From positions 62,001 through 126,000 of the forward strand of contig NZ_JAHRCY010000015.1 of assembly GCF_019083965.1 (NCBI RefSeq): a stretch of 64,000 nucleotides of DNA, in the 5' to 3' direction. Positions within the stretch are counted from its first letter, which is position 1; every line of letters starts with the position of its first letter. The stretch is from Catellatospora tritici (GTDB lineage: Bacteria; Actinomycetota; Actinomycetes; Mycobacteriales; Micromonosporaceae). Positions 15,020-22,034 of this stretch are shown piece after piece. The position numbers and the translations under genes were made by a program. The notes below the pieces were generated by a model. It ran no database searches and was not told where the DNA came from. It was given only the letters and a program-made list of their open reading frames with translations.

Positions 15020-15550
15020 TCAGCGCCCGGCCGGGACGGGACTCATCCGGCCGGGGTGCATCCGCGACGGATGCGGCACGCCGCTGGTGGCGGGCGGTTC
15101 GGCCGCCCGCCGCGGCAGGCGGGACGGATTCTCCAGCGCCCGACGCAGGTATCGCTCGACCCCGCCGAGCAGCCATACGTCCTCACTGACCAGCAGCTGG
15201 GTCGGCGTGCCCCGGTAGTCGGCCCACAGTTCCATCCGCCGCGGGCGGCGCCGGGAACTGACCACGGTGAGCACGGCCAGCCCGCACAGCACCGCGACGG
15301 CGGCGACGATCCCGGCGGGGCGCATCACGGGGGCGAACAGCCCGGTGAGCACCACCCCGCCGGCCAGCATCCCGGCGCAGCGGCGGGTCAGCGGATCGTG
15401 ACCGGTCTGCCTGCTGTGTACGCCGCTCAGCCGGGACAGCGCGAAGTGCTGGCTGCCGACCTGCAGGCAGGTGGTCGTGATCTGCAGTCCGGGGCGGAAC
15501 GTCAGGATCGGCGTCTCCGAGGGACGGTCCGGCGGGCGGGTGGCCTTCAT
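15020..15550 (-). CDS. Small membrane protein (DUF6232-like)
   Basis: 176 residues. An N-terminal ~45-residue beta-rich piece (TFRPGLQITTTCLQVGSQHFAL) precedes two adjacent hydrophobic spans (AGMLAGGVVLTGLFAPVM and AGIVAAVAVLCGLAVLTVV), then a cytoplasmic-type segment MELWADYRGTPTQLLVSEDVWLLGGVERYLRRALE. This layout matches what I recall for DUF6232 proteins; the family call is moderate. Start ATG 15550 has GGGAGAG at a good distance. Convergent with the PIG-L gene, 13 bases apart. Function unknown. Confidence 0.7.
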   Translation of the reverse strand: MKATRPPDRPSETPILTFRPGLQITTTCLQVGSQHFALSRLSGVHSRQTGHDPLTRRCAGMLAGGVVLTGLFAPVMRPAGIVAAVAVLCGLAVLTVVSSRRRPRRMELWADYRGTPTQLLVSEDVWLLGGVERYLRRALENPSRLPRRAAEPPATSGVPHPSRMHPGRMSPVPAGR

Positions 15551-15590
15551 CGGGCTCTCCCAACGTCTCGTGGCCAATGTGATCGAGAGG

Positions 15591-15674
15591 TAAGGAAGGG
15601 CACCTTCGTCGGCTGGCGTCAGCCAGACGAGCAGCGACTCAGCTCGCTTTCCGTAGCGGAAGGGCCCTTCTTAA
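15591..15674. repeat. Family-A palindromic repeat, long variant (A1)
   Basis: Begins with AAGGAAGGGCACCTTC and ends with GGAAGGGCCCTTCTTA; between them lies a second hairpin, GTCGGCTGGCGTCAGCCAGAC, that is absent from the ~50-bp copies. The same long form occurs at 51848-51932. One arm has an A for C change (GGGCACC). It lies between the divergent DUF6232-like gene and the riboswitch transcript. Confidence 0.85.
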
Positions 15675-15993
15675 CCTGTTGGCGTACGCCCGCACGTGAC
15701 AGTTTTCCGACCGCGCGTGTGGCCGAACCGTGACCTCAGTGTGTGCCTGAGCCGCCGGCGAGGGAAGTATGTCGATCAGCCAGGTGGCAGATTGGCACGT
15801 TCCCGGCAGACAGCACTCACTCAGCCTGCCTCCAGCTGAGGTCGAGTTCCATCACCCAAAGTGACGTAACTTTCTCCGCATAACAGGTCCAGATCGGGCA
15901 CTTCGGTCAGCGAGCACTTGGGTCATGCCGCGCGCGCGGCTACCGTGGCCAGCACTGGGCCGGTTCCCAGCCGCTCACCCCCGGGCGGCACCG
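15675..15993. other. Non-coding gap containing the presumed promoter of the riboswitch transcript
   Basis: No protein-coding frame is supported. The stretch 15840-15900 is unusually AT-rich for this genome (CAAAGTGACGTAACTTTCTC, CATAACAGGTCC), which fits a promoter for the c-di-AMP riboswitch and NlpC/P60 gene, but I cannot assign -35/-10 boxes with confidence. Confidence 0.4.
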
Positions 15994-16166
15994 GACCAGC
16001 GCCGCCGAGTCGCAACGCGCCCCGGGACCTCTCCCGAGCGGGCGCCGCGAGCCGGGGACCCAGGTTTGTTTTGGGGTGAATCGGCAGTCACTCATAGTGA
16101 CTGCAGTAGGGCGCCCTTCGCCCGAACCCGTCAGCTAACCCGGTAGGCGGCTGCGGAGAAGGGCCG
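15994..16166 (+). ncRNA. c-di-AMP riboswitch (ydaO/yuaA type)
   Basis: Conserved core blocks of the ydaO class appear in order: CGCCGAGTCG (16003), GAGCCGGGGACCCAGG (16050), GGGGTGAATC (16073), TAGGGCGC...CTTCGCCCGAACCCGTC (from ~16107) and AGCTAACCCGGTAGGCGG followed by GGAGAAGG. The segment TTTGTTTTGGGGTGAATC and the AACCCGTCAGCTAACC block are characteristic. In actinomycetes this RNA commonly sits before cell-wall hydrolase genes and lowers their expression when c-di-AMP is high. The downstream TTG start of the NlpC/P60 gene follows within ten bases, matching that arrangement. Confidence 0.9.
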
Positions 16167-16174
16167 ACAGCACC

Positions 16175-17152
16175 TTGCCATCGCATCACGGCAGGGGGTG
16201 GCGCATCGCCGTCCGCCTCCTGGCCCCTGCCGCCGCCCTGATCGGGCTGGCCGCCACGGGCACCCCCGCCCATGCCCAACCCAGCGCCGCCGACCTGCGC
16301 AAGCAGATCTCGGCCAAGTCGACGCAGCTCGAACGCGTCGTCGAGGCGTACAACAAACTCGACAGCCAGCTGAAGACGACCCGCAGCCGGGTCGCCGTGC
16401 TCGAGCGGGACCTCGGTCCGCTGCAGCAGCGCGCCGACGCCGCCCACCGCAACGTCGCCGCGATCGCCGTCACCGCCTACCAGACCGGCCGCCTGGACAC
16501 CTGGAACGCGCTGCTCGCCGGCGGCGGCCAGGACGCCACCCTGGCCCGGCTGAAGACCCTCGACCAGCTCGCCACCGACCAGCAGGAGCAGGTCACCGCG
16601 GCCCACGCGGCCGCCGCCGACCAGTTCCACACCAAGGGTGAGCTCGACCAGCAGGTCAAGGACCTGACCGCGCGGGCCGCCGCGATCGCCACGCAGCGCC
16701 GGGGCATCGAGGCCGAGCTGAAGAAGTTGGAGCAGCTGCGCCGCCAGGCGGGGCTGTCCGACGAGCGCGGTTCGAGCTACACCGGCTCGGTGCCGAACGT
16801 GTCCGGCAAGGCCGGGGTGGCCGTGGCGTTCGCGTACAAGGCGCTGGGCAAGCCGTACGTCTGGGCCGCGGACGGGCCCAACGGCTACGACTGCTCCGGA
16901 CTGACCCTGGCCGCCTGGCGCGCCGCGGGAGTGAGCCTCTACCACCAGGCCGCGACCCAGTGGAACGAGGTGACCCACATCAAACGATCCCAGCTCGCCC
17001 CCGGTGACCTCGTCTTCTACTCCGGGCTCGGGCACGTGGCGATCTTCGTCGGCAACGGCAAGGTGATCCACGCGCCGACGTTCGGCGAGGTCGTGAAGAT
17101 CTCCAGCGTCGACATGATGACGCCGTACGGCTTCGGCCGCGTCCGCACGTGA
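16175..17152 (+). CDS. Secreted NlpC/P60 peptidoglycan endopeptidase with coiled-coil domain
   Basis: 325-residue exported hydrolase cleaving peptide cross-bridges, RipA/SwlA-like. Signal peptide ends near AHA-Q (residue 34). Residues ~38-190 are a long coiled coil (heptads in LRKQISAKSTQLERVVEAYN... and AELKKLEQLRRQAGL), as in autoinhibited hydrolases. The NlpC/P60 domain follows with Cys240 (YDCSG), His287 (GLGHVAIFVG) and His299. The start is TTG 16175 with GGAGAAGGG upstream inside the 3' end of the riboswitch. Regulation by c-di-AMP, linked to resuscitation, germination and wall remodelling in relatives, follows from that RNA. Convergent with the sigma gene. Confidence 0.92.
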   Translation: MPSHHGRGWRIAVRLLAPAAALIGLAATGTPAHAQPSAADLRKQISAKSTQLERVVEAYNKLDSQLKTTRSRVAVLERDLGPLQQRADAAHRNVAAIAVTAYQTGRLDTWNALLAGGGQDATLARLKTLDQLATDQQEQVTAAHAAAADQFHTKGELDQQVKDLTARAAAIATQRRGIEAELKKLEQLRRQAGLSDERGSSYTGSVPNVSGKAGVAVAFAYKALGKPYVWAADGPNGYDCSGLTLAAWRAAGVSLYHQAATQWNEVTHIKRSQLAPGDLVFYSGLGHVAIFVGNGKVIHAPTFGEVVKISSVDMMTPYGFGRVRT

Positions 17153-17158
17153 CGCGAG

Positions 17159-17210
17159 TTGAGAAGGGCCCCTTCTGCTACGCGAAGCGATAAGAAGGGG
17201 CCCTTCCTTA
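17159..17210. repeat. Family-A palindromic repeat (A2)
   Basis: Two GAAGGGGCCC-type palindromes (GAGAAGGGCCCCTTC and AAGAAGGGGCCCTTCCTTA) separated by TGCTACGCGAAGCGAT, itself a small TCGCTTCGCGTAGC-like hairpin. Sits between the convergent NlpC/P60 and sigma-factor genes, directly after the former's stop, so it may double as its terminator. Confidence 0.88.
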
Positions 17211-17218
17211 CTCGTGCA

Positions 17219-17250
17219 GAAAGGCCCCGCCCAAACGGGCGGGGCCTTTC
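17219..17250 (-). terminator. Rho-independent terminator of the sigma-factor gene
   Basis: GAAAGGCCCCGCCC (17219-17232) and its exact complement (17237-17250) form a 14-bp stem with AAAC loop, ten bases after the sigma gene stop. The A/T ends of the stem supply a short U run in either direction, so it can also stop transcripts from the NlpC/P60 gene. Confidence 0.9.
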
Positions 17251-17259
17251 CAGCGAACC

Positions 17260-18201
17260 TCAAACAGCCTGCAGCCCCTCAGCCCGAGCAAGCTCCCGGA
17301 GCCGCCCCAGCGCCTGGATCTCCAGCTGGCGGATGCGCTCCCGCGAGAGCGAGAAGCGCGAGGCCACCTCGGTCAGCGAGTGCTCCCGCCCGTCCTCGAG
17401 GCCGTAGCGGGCGCGCATGATGCCCGCCGAACGGTCGTCGAGGTGGTTGAGCAGGCCCTCGATGCGCTGGCGCTCCAGCGCCGACAGCACGATCTCCTCG
17501 GGGCTGGGCGAGTCTCGGTCGGCGACGAGGTCGCCGAGGTTGGTGTCGCCGTCGTCGCCCACCGGAGTGTCCAGCGAGACGGTGTCCTGCGACCAGCGGA
17601 TCAGCTCGGTCACCCGCTCGACGGTCACGCCCAGGGCCTCGGCGATCTGCTGCGGCTCGGGCTCGCTGCCCAGCTCACGGGTGAGCTGGCGGGCGACGTT
17701 GCGCATCCGGTTGACGTCCTCGACCAGGTGGACGGGCAGTCGCACGGTCCGCTCCTGCTGGGCGATGGCGCGGCTGATCGCCTGCCGGATCCACCAGGTG
17801 GCGTAGGTGGAGAACTTGTAGCCCTTCACGTAGTCGAACTTCTCGACCGCGCGCACCAGGCCGGTGTTGCCCTCCTGGATCAGGTCGAGCATCGGCATGC
17901 CCGAGCGGACGTAACGGCGGGCGATCGACACCACCAGGCGCAGGTTGGCGCGGATGAACAGGTCCTTGGCCCGCTCGCCCTCGGAAACCAGCTTCTCCAG
18001 CTCTTCGCGCTTGAGGCCGCGCTTGAGCTTCTCGCCCTCGAGGAGGTGCTCGGCGTACAGGCCGGCCTCGATCGCCTTCGAGAGGTCGACCTCTGCCGCC
18101 GCGTCCAGCAGGGGCGTACGCGAGATCTCGTGCAGGTACACGCCGACGAGGTCGCGCTCCTCAGCCACCTGGTCGGTGCGCAGCATGGTCATGTTCTCCA
18201 C
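17260..18201 (-). CDS. RNA polymerase sigma-70 factor, HrdB/SigB-like group 1/2
   Basis: 313-residue sigma factor with regions 1.2, 2, 3 and 4 but no long acidic 1.1 region. Core motifs: YLHEISRTPLL (1.2), ANLRLVVSIARRYVRSGMPM and DLIQEGNTGLVRAVEKFDY (2.1-2.2), GYKFSTYATWWIRQAISRAI (2.3-2.4), RTVRLPVHLVEDVNRM (3.0), and a region 4 HTH (SLTEVASRFSLSRERIRQLE). The 2.4 sequence implies recognition of TANNNT-type -10 elements like the principal factor. Start GTG 18201 has GGGGGAGG nine bases upstream; in-frame ATGs at 18192 and 18186 are too far from it. Group 2 alternative versus principal HrdB cannot be settled here; the short N-terminus favours a SigB-like group 2 protein. Confidence 0.92.
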   Translation of the reverse strand: MENMTMLRTDQVAEERDLVGVYLHEISRTPLLDAAAEVDLSKAIEAGLYAEHLLEGEKLKRGLKREELEKLVSEGERAKDLFIRANLRLVVSIARRYVRSGMPMLDLIQEGNTGLVRAVEKFDYVKGYKFSTYATWWIRQAISRAIAQQERTVRLPVHLVEDVNRMRNVARQLTRELGSEPEPQQIAEALGVTVERVTELIRWSQDTVSLDTPVGDDGDTNLGDLVADRDSPSPEEIVLSALERQRIEGLLNHLDDRSAGIMRARYGLEDGREHSLTEVASRFSLSRERIRQLEIQALGRLRELARAEGLQAV

Positions 18202-18486
18202 GTCTCGGGTCCTCCCCCGTAATCGCCGCAGGGCCTAGCGGTGCTGACACCTTCACAACAGATGACGCCCGGAGATGATTCCGCGTTGCCCATCGAAAGT
18301 GTCACGAAAAGCTGTGAACTCCCTGATACAGGCATGTCGACCTGCTGTGTCCCGGTTGGGATAGGTCCGCAATGCCCTATTTATGGGACCACGGGCTCCG
18401 TCCGAGCACAGCGACCTGCGTCACTAGAACGCTGTGAGCCGCATCGCCATCTCTTGGTGAGATCCAAGTACCCGCGCTATGACGCT
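18202..18486 (-). promoter_or_regulatory. Long upstream region of the sigma-factor gene
   Basis: 285 bases without a supported gene, of below-average GC content (for example CCCATAAATAGGGCATT on the minus strand, near 18370-18386). The size and composition suggest several promoters or regulator sites for the sigma gene, but no consensus pair is convincing. A small ATCTC/GAGAT hairpin at ~18450-18464 could end the kinase-like gene transcript. Confidence 0.4.
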
Positions 18487-19137
18487 TTATCCCTCGTCCG
18501 GGATCCCTCGTCCGCCGATCCCCTGGCGGGCGGTGCGCAGCGCGGGCCAGGCGGCGGACCAGATCGCGGCGGCGACGTCGTCGGGATCACCGGCGCCGGA
18601 GACCGGCACCGCAGTCGATGCTATGTCCTTGTAAGCACTGTATGTCGCGTTCAGGTATGACATGTCCTCGTGATCACTGGCGCGCTCTTCGATCCGGTCG
18701 TAGGCCTGGGACGGACCCACGTCCAGGAAGATCAACCGGTCCGGGGCGGGGAAGACCGAGTACATCGCGCGCACCGCACGCTCCAGGCGGGCGCCGCCGC
18801 CGTGCACTCGTAGGCTGACCAGCTGGCAGGGGGTGTAACGGTCCATCACCGCCACTCGGCCGGTGATCCGGGCCGCCAGCAGCGAGCGGGCGATGGCCAA
18901 CCAGCGCAGCATCGACTCGATCAGCAGCAGGCCGGGGCGCCCGAGCATGGTCGCCGCGTCCCGGCCGCCGAGGCGCTGCGCCACCCGGCCGAGGAACCTG
19001 CGGCCACCGGCGTTGCGGCCGTACCGCGCGGGCAGCCCGGCCGCGCACAGCGCCGCCGCCAGCCGGATCGCCTGGGTCGTCTTGCCCGACCCGTCGATCC
19101 CGACCAGCGCGACCACCCACGCCCCATGCCCTGCCAC
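18487..19137 (-). CDS. Thymidylate-kinase-like P-loop protein
   Basis: 216 residues with the dTMP kinase fold: Walker A GIDGSGKT (13-20), DR motif in VAVMDRYTPCQLVSL (~97), and RLIFLDVGPSQAYDRIEER (~135) as lid/switch region. True Tmk enzymes have a longer conserved LID and sit in other contexts; this protein resembles the actinobacterial 'dTMP kinase-like' set often found with sugar or polysaccharide genes. Start is GTG 19137, the ATG nearby being out of frame. It is the first of no obvious operon: a 285-base gap follows and a family-B hairpin precedes it. Substrate uncertain. Confidence 0.75.
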   Translation of the reverse strand: MAGHGAWVVALVGIDGSGKTTQAIRLAAALCAAGLPARYGRNAGGRRFLGRVAQRLGGRDAATMLGRPGLLLIESMLRWLAIARSLLAARITGRVAVMDRYTPCQLVSLRVHGGGARLERAVRAMYSVFPAPDRLIFLDVGPSQAYDRIEERASDHEDMSYLNATYSAYKDIASTAVPVSGAGDPDDVAAAIWSAAWPALRTARQGIGGRGIPDEG

Positions 19138-19223
19138 GCCCCGACGCTACCCACCCCCCGCCACCACCCCCGCCGCCCTCACGCACTCTCGCGCGCCCTC
19201 GCGTCGCGCGCGACGGTCATGCG

Positions 19224-19288
19224 GCAGTTTCGGGGAAACTGCACGAATCTTGGACTCGATTCGTGCAGTTTCCCCGAAAGTGCACGAA
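19224..19288. repeat. Family-B hairpin repeat (B2)
   Basis: A perfect 22-bp inverted repeat, 19228-19249 with 19258-19279, eight-base loop, starting with the family motif TTTCGGGGAAACTGC. It lies between the divergent kinase-like and MHYT genes, 100 bases before the MHYT start, so it is not simply a terminator. The arms also contain an internal symmetrical piece, GCAGTTTCGGGGAAACTGC, allowing each half to fold alone. Confidence 0.88.
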
Positions 19289-19385
19289 CGTCCAATGATC
19301 CAGAGTGCAATTGCGCACACGCTGTGCGACCTGGGGGGCTTGCGGCGTGTGGGAATGGTGCGACCCCATCATCGGAGGCGCCGCA

Positions 19386-20225
19386 ATGAGTGAAGTGCAT
19401 CATTTCGCGTACGGCTATTTCAATCCGATCGCCGCGTTCGTGCTCGCGTTCCTCGGCTCGCTGCTGGGCCTGGTCTGCACCGCGCGCGCCCGGCACGCGC
19501 GCACTGCCGGACGGCGGGCCCGCTGGCTGCTGCTGGCCTCGCTGGCCATCGGCGGGACCGGCATCTGGCTGATGCACTTCATGGCCATCATCGGCTTCGA
19601 CGTGCCGCACAGCCCGGTGCGCTTCGACCCGGTGATCACCTTCATCAGCCTGGTGCTGGCCGTGCTCACGGTCGGCGTGGGCCTGTTCATCGCGGCGCAG
19701 GGCGACATCTCCGCGGTGCGGATCGTCACCGGGGGCGGTTTCACCGGCCTGGGCGTCGTCGCGATGCACTACACCGGCATGGCCGCCATGCGCGTGGCCG
19801 GGACCATCGCGTACGACCCGGGCCTGGTCGGCGCGTCCGTGGCGATCGCAGTCACCGCCGCCACGGTGGCACTGTGGTTCGCGGTCACCGTGCGCAAGCT
19901 GTCGGCCATCTCCGGCGCCGCGGTGGTCATGGCGGTGGCGGTGTGCGGCATGCACTACACCGCGATGGCGGCGGTACGGGTGCAGCTCGGCGGCGACGGC
20001 CGGGTGGCCGGGATCAGCCCGTTCGTGCTGATCGTGCCGATCGTCCTGCTGGCCGCCCTCGGCCTGATCACGACGCTGTTCAGTGCCCTGCAGGCGATGA
20101 CCCAGGAGGAGTTCGAGGGTGAGCCCAGCCGCCCCCGCCACCGGATGCCGCTGTCGGCCGTCGTCCCGACCCAGCGCGTCACCGGCCACGCCGCCGTCCC
20201 CCGCGCCGCCCGAGTCGGCCGCTGA
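19386..20225 (+). CDS. MHYT-domain integral membrane sensor protein
   Basis: 279-residue membrane protein with about seven transmembrane helices. MHYT motifs recur in successive helices: WLMHFMAIIGF, VVAMHYTGMAAM and VCGMHYTAMAAV. In this family the Met and His residues are proposed to bind copper or sense diatomic gases at the outer face. Many MHYT proteins have GGDEF/EAL or kinase output; here there is only a ~40-residue polar tail (EGEPSRPRHRMPLSAVV), so the protein may signal through a partner or be a stand-alone sensor (inference). Start ATG 19386 has GGAGG (19373-19377). Separate from the HD gene by 63 bases. Confidence 0.9.
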   Translation: MSEVHHFAYGYFNPIAAFVLAFLGSLLGLVCTARARHARTAGRRARWLLLASLAIGGTGIWLMHFMAIIGFDVPHSPVRFDPVITFISLVLAVLTVGVGLFIAAQGDISAVRIVTGGGFTGLGVVAMHYTGMAAMRVAGTIAYDPGLVGASVAIAVTAATVALWFAVTVRKLSAISGAAVVMAVAVCGMHYTAMAAVRVQLGGDGRVAGISPFVLIVPIVLLAALGLITTLFSALQAMTQEEFEGEPSRPRHRMPLSAVVPTQRVTGHAAVPRAARVGR

Positions 20226-20288
20226 GGTTGTCCACAGTCCACAAAAGAGGCACAGCGCGCAACGCGTTGATCGGATATAAACACCGGC

Positions 20289-21014
20289 ATGGAGGCCACC
20301 ACACCCGCGTACCTGTTGACCATGCCATTGCACGCGATCACCGAGGTGCTGGGCGAGCAGGGCCTGCGGGACCGGTTCGCCCTGGAGATACACCGGCTGC
20401 CCGAGGACGACCAGGCGGTGCTGACCGACGCGATGGAGCTGACCGCCCGGCTGCACGAGGGGCAGCGCCGGGTGCGCGAGCCGTACCTGAACCACGTGCT
20501 GCGGGTCGCCATCCGGATCATGTGCTACTACCACGTCACCGAGCGGGACGTGCTGGTCGCGGCCCTGCTGCACGACGCGGTCGAGGACCAGCCATGGCGG
20601 CTGGCGGGCATGCCGGACAAGGAGGGTCCGGCGCCGCACGACGCCGCCCTGGCCGAGGTCGAGCGGCGCTACGGCGCCCGGGTGGCCCGGCTGGTCGACG
20701 CGGTCACCAACCCGGTCTACACGCCCGACCGCGACCACGACGAGCAGTACCTCGAGCATGTGGTCGAGTCGCTGGACGCCGAGCCGTGGGCGCGGGTGAT
20801 CAAGGTGTCCGACTTCACCGACAACGGCGTGGGCATCGTGCACACCACGGGGCCGAAGGTGATGCGGGCTGCGGTGAAGTACACGCCGCTGGTGCCGCTG
20901 CTGCGGGAGCTCGTGTCCCGGCCGGACACGCCGCTGCCCGGCGAGGTCAAGACGCACATCTTCCGTCAGTTCGACCTCGCCGAGCAGCGCTTCAGAGCGA
21001 TCTTGGGTGAGTGA
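20289..21014 (+). CDS. HD-domain phosphohydrolase
   Basis: 241-residue metal-dependent phosphohydrolase. The HD signature is LLHDAVED (~96-103), with an upstream H in NHVLRVAIRI and a downstream D in KVSDFTDNG as further ligands, an arrangement shared with the hydrolase half of RelA/SpoT proteins. No synthetase or TGS domain is present, so this is at most a small alarmone hydrolase-like or nucleotide phosphohydrolase; the precise substrate is unknown. The 63 bases upstream are AT-rich (GATCGGATATAAACACC just before the ATG) and probably contain its promoter. Convergent with nrdB, three bases apart. Confidence 0.85.
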   Translation: MEATTPAYLLTMPLHAITEVLGEQGLRDRFALEIHRLPEDDQAVLTDAMELTARLHEGQRRVREPYLNHVLRVAIRIMCYYHVTERDVLVAALLHDAVEDQPWRLAGMPDKEGPAPHDAALAEVERRYGARVARLVDAVTNPVYTPDRDHDEQYLEHVVESLDAEPWARVIKVSDFTDNGVGIVHTTGPKVMRAAVKYTPLVPLLRELVSRPDTPLPGEVKTHIFRQFDLAEQRFRAILGE

Positions 21015-21017
21015 GGG

Positions 21018-22034
21018 CTAGAAGTCCTCGTCCAGGCTCACGCTGCCGCCGACGGCGACCTGATACGCGGTGACCCGGCGTTCGAAGAAGTTCGCCAGCT
21101 CCTGCACGTCCTGCAGGGCCATGAACGGGAACGGGTTGCCCGAGCCGAACCGGGCGGGCAACCCCAACCGGGCCAGCCGCTGGTCGGCGACGTACTGCAG
21201 GTATTCCCGCATGTCCGCCTGCGTCATCCCCGGCAGCCCGGCCCCGCACAGGTCCTCGGCGAACGCCAGCTCCGCCTCTACCGCGTCCTCCATCATCCGG
21301 GTGACCGCCTTGCCCAGCTGCTCGTCGAACAGTTCGGGCTCCTCGGCCCGGACCGTGTCGACGACGGCGAAGGCGAAGTCCATGTGCATGGACTCGTCGC
21401 GGAACACCCAGTTGGTGCCCGCGGCCAGGCCGTCGAGCAGGCCGCGCGAGCGCAGCCAGTACACGTACGCGAAGGCGCCGTAGAAGAACAGGCCCTCGAT
21501 GCAGGCGGCGAAGCAGATCAGGTTGAGTAGGAAGCGGCGTCGCTCGTCGACGGTGGTCAGCGCCGGAAGGTCGAAGACCGAGTCGATCCACTCGAAGCAG
21601 AACCGGGCCTTGCGGGCGATCGACGGGATGTTCTCCACCGCGTCGAACGCCTTGGCCCGCTCCGCGTCGTCGGGCAGGTACGTGTCCAGCAGGGTCAGAT
21701 AGAACTGGACGTGCACCGCCTCCTCGAACAGCTGACGGCTCAGGTAGAGCCGGGCCTCCGGGGCGTTGATGTGGCGGTACAGGTTCAGCACCAGGTTGTT
21801 GGCGACGATGGTGTCGCCCGTGGCGAAGAACGCGACCAGCCGGTTGACCAGGTGCCGCTCGCCGTCGCTGAGCCCGGCCAGGTCGGGCAGGTCGGCCGAC
21901 AGGTCGACCTCCTCGACGGTCCAGGTGTTGCGGATGGCGGCGCGGTAGCGCTCGTAGAAGTCGGGGTAGCGCATCGGCCGCAGGGTCAGGTCCAGGCCCG
22001 GGTCGAGCAGCATCTTCTTGTCGGTCACTGGCAT
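21018..22034 (-). CDS. nrdB: Ribonucleoside-diphosphate reductase beta subunit, class Ia (NrdB)
   Basis: 338-residue ferritin-like subunit that holds the di-iron centre and tyrosyl radical for deoxyribonucleotide synthesis. Ligands are identifiable: Asp74 (FFATGDTIVANN), Glu105 and His108 (FEEAVH), Glu179 (CIEGLFF), Glu213 and His216 (RDESMHMDF). A Tyr at 112 (HVQFYLTLL) stands where class Ia/Ib radical tyrosines stand, so it does not look like a radical-Tyr-less Ic enzyme. Its ATG overlaps the nrdA stop by ten bases, so it is translationally coupled and shares the cobalamin riboswitch control. The C-terminal FEVSLDEDF-type tail (VGGSVSLDEDF) binds the alpha subunit. Ends three bases from the HD gene. 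Confidence 0.95.
   Translation of the reverse strand: MPVTDKKMLLDPGLDLTLRPMRYPDFYERYRAAIRNTWTVEEVDLSADLPDLAGLSDGERHLVNRLVAFFATGDTIVANNLVLNLYRHINAPEARLYLSRQLFEEAVHVQFYLTLLDTYLPDDAERAKAFDAVENIPSIARKARFCFEWIDSVFDLPALTTVDERRRFLLNLICFAACIEGLFFYGAFAYVYWLRSRGLLDGLAAGTNWVFRDESMHMDFAFAVVDTVRAEEPELFDEQLGKAVTRMMEDAVEAELAFAEDLCGAGLPGMTQADMREYLQYVADQRLARLGLPARFGSGNPFPFMALQDVQELANFFERRVTAYQVAVGGSVSLDEDF

Noticed and set aside
20225..20288. Promoter before the HD gene (TATAAA near 20274)
   Set aside because: A -10-like hexamer exists, but no partner -35 at the right distance; not listed as a separate feature.
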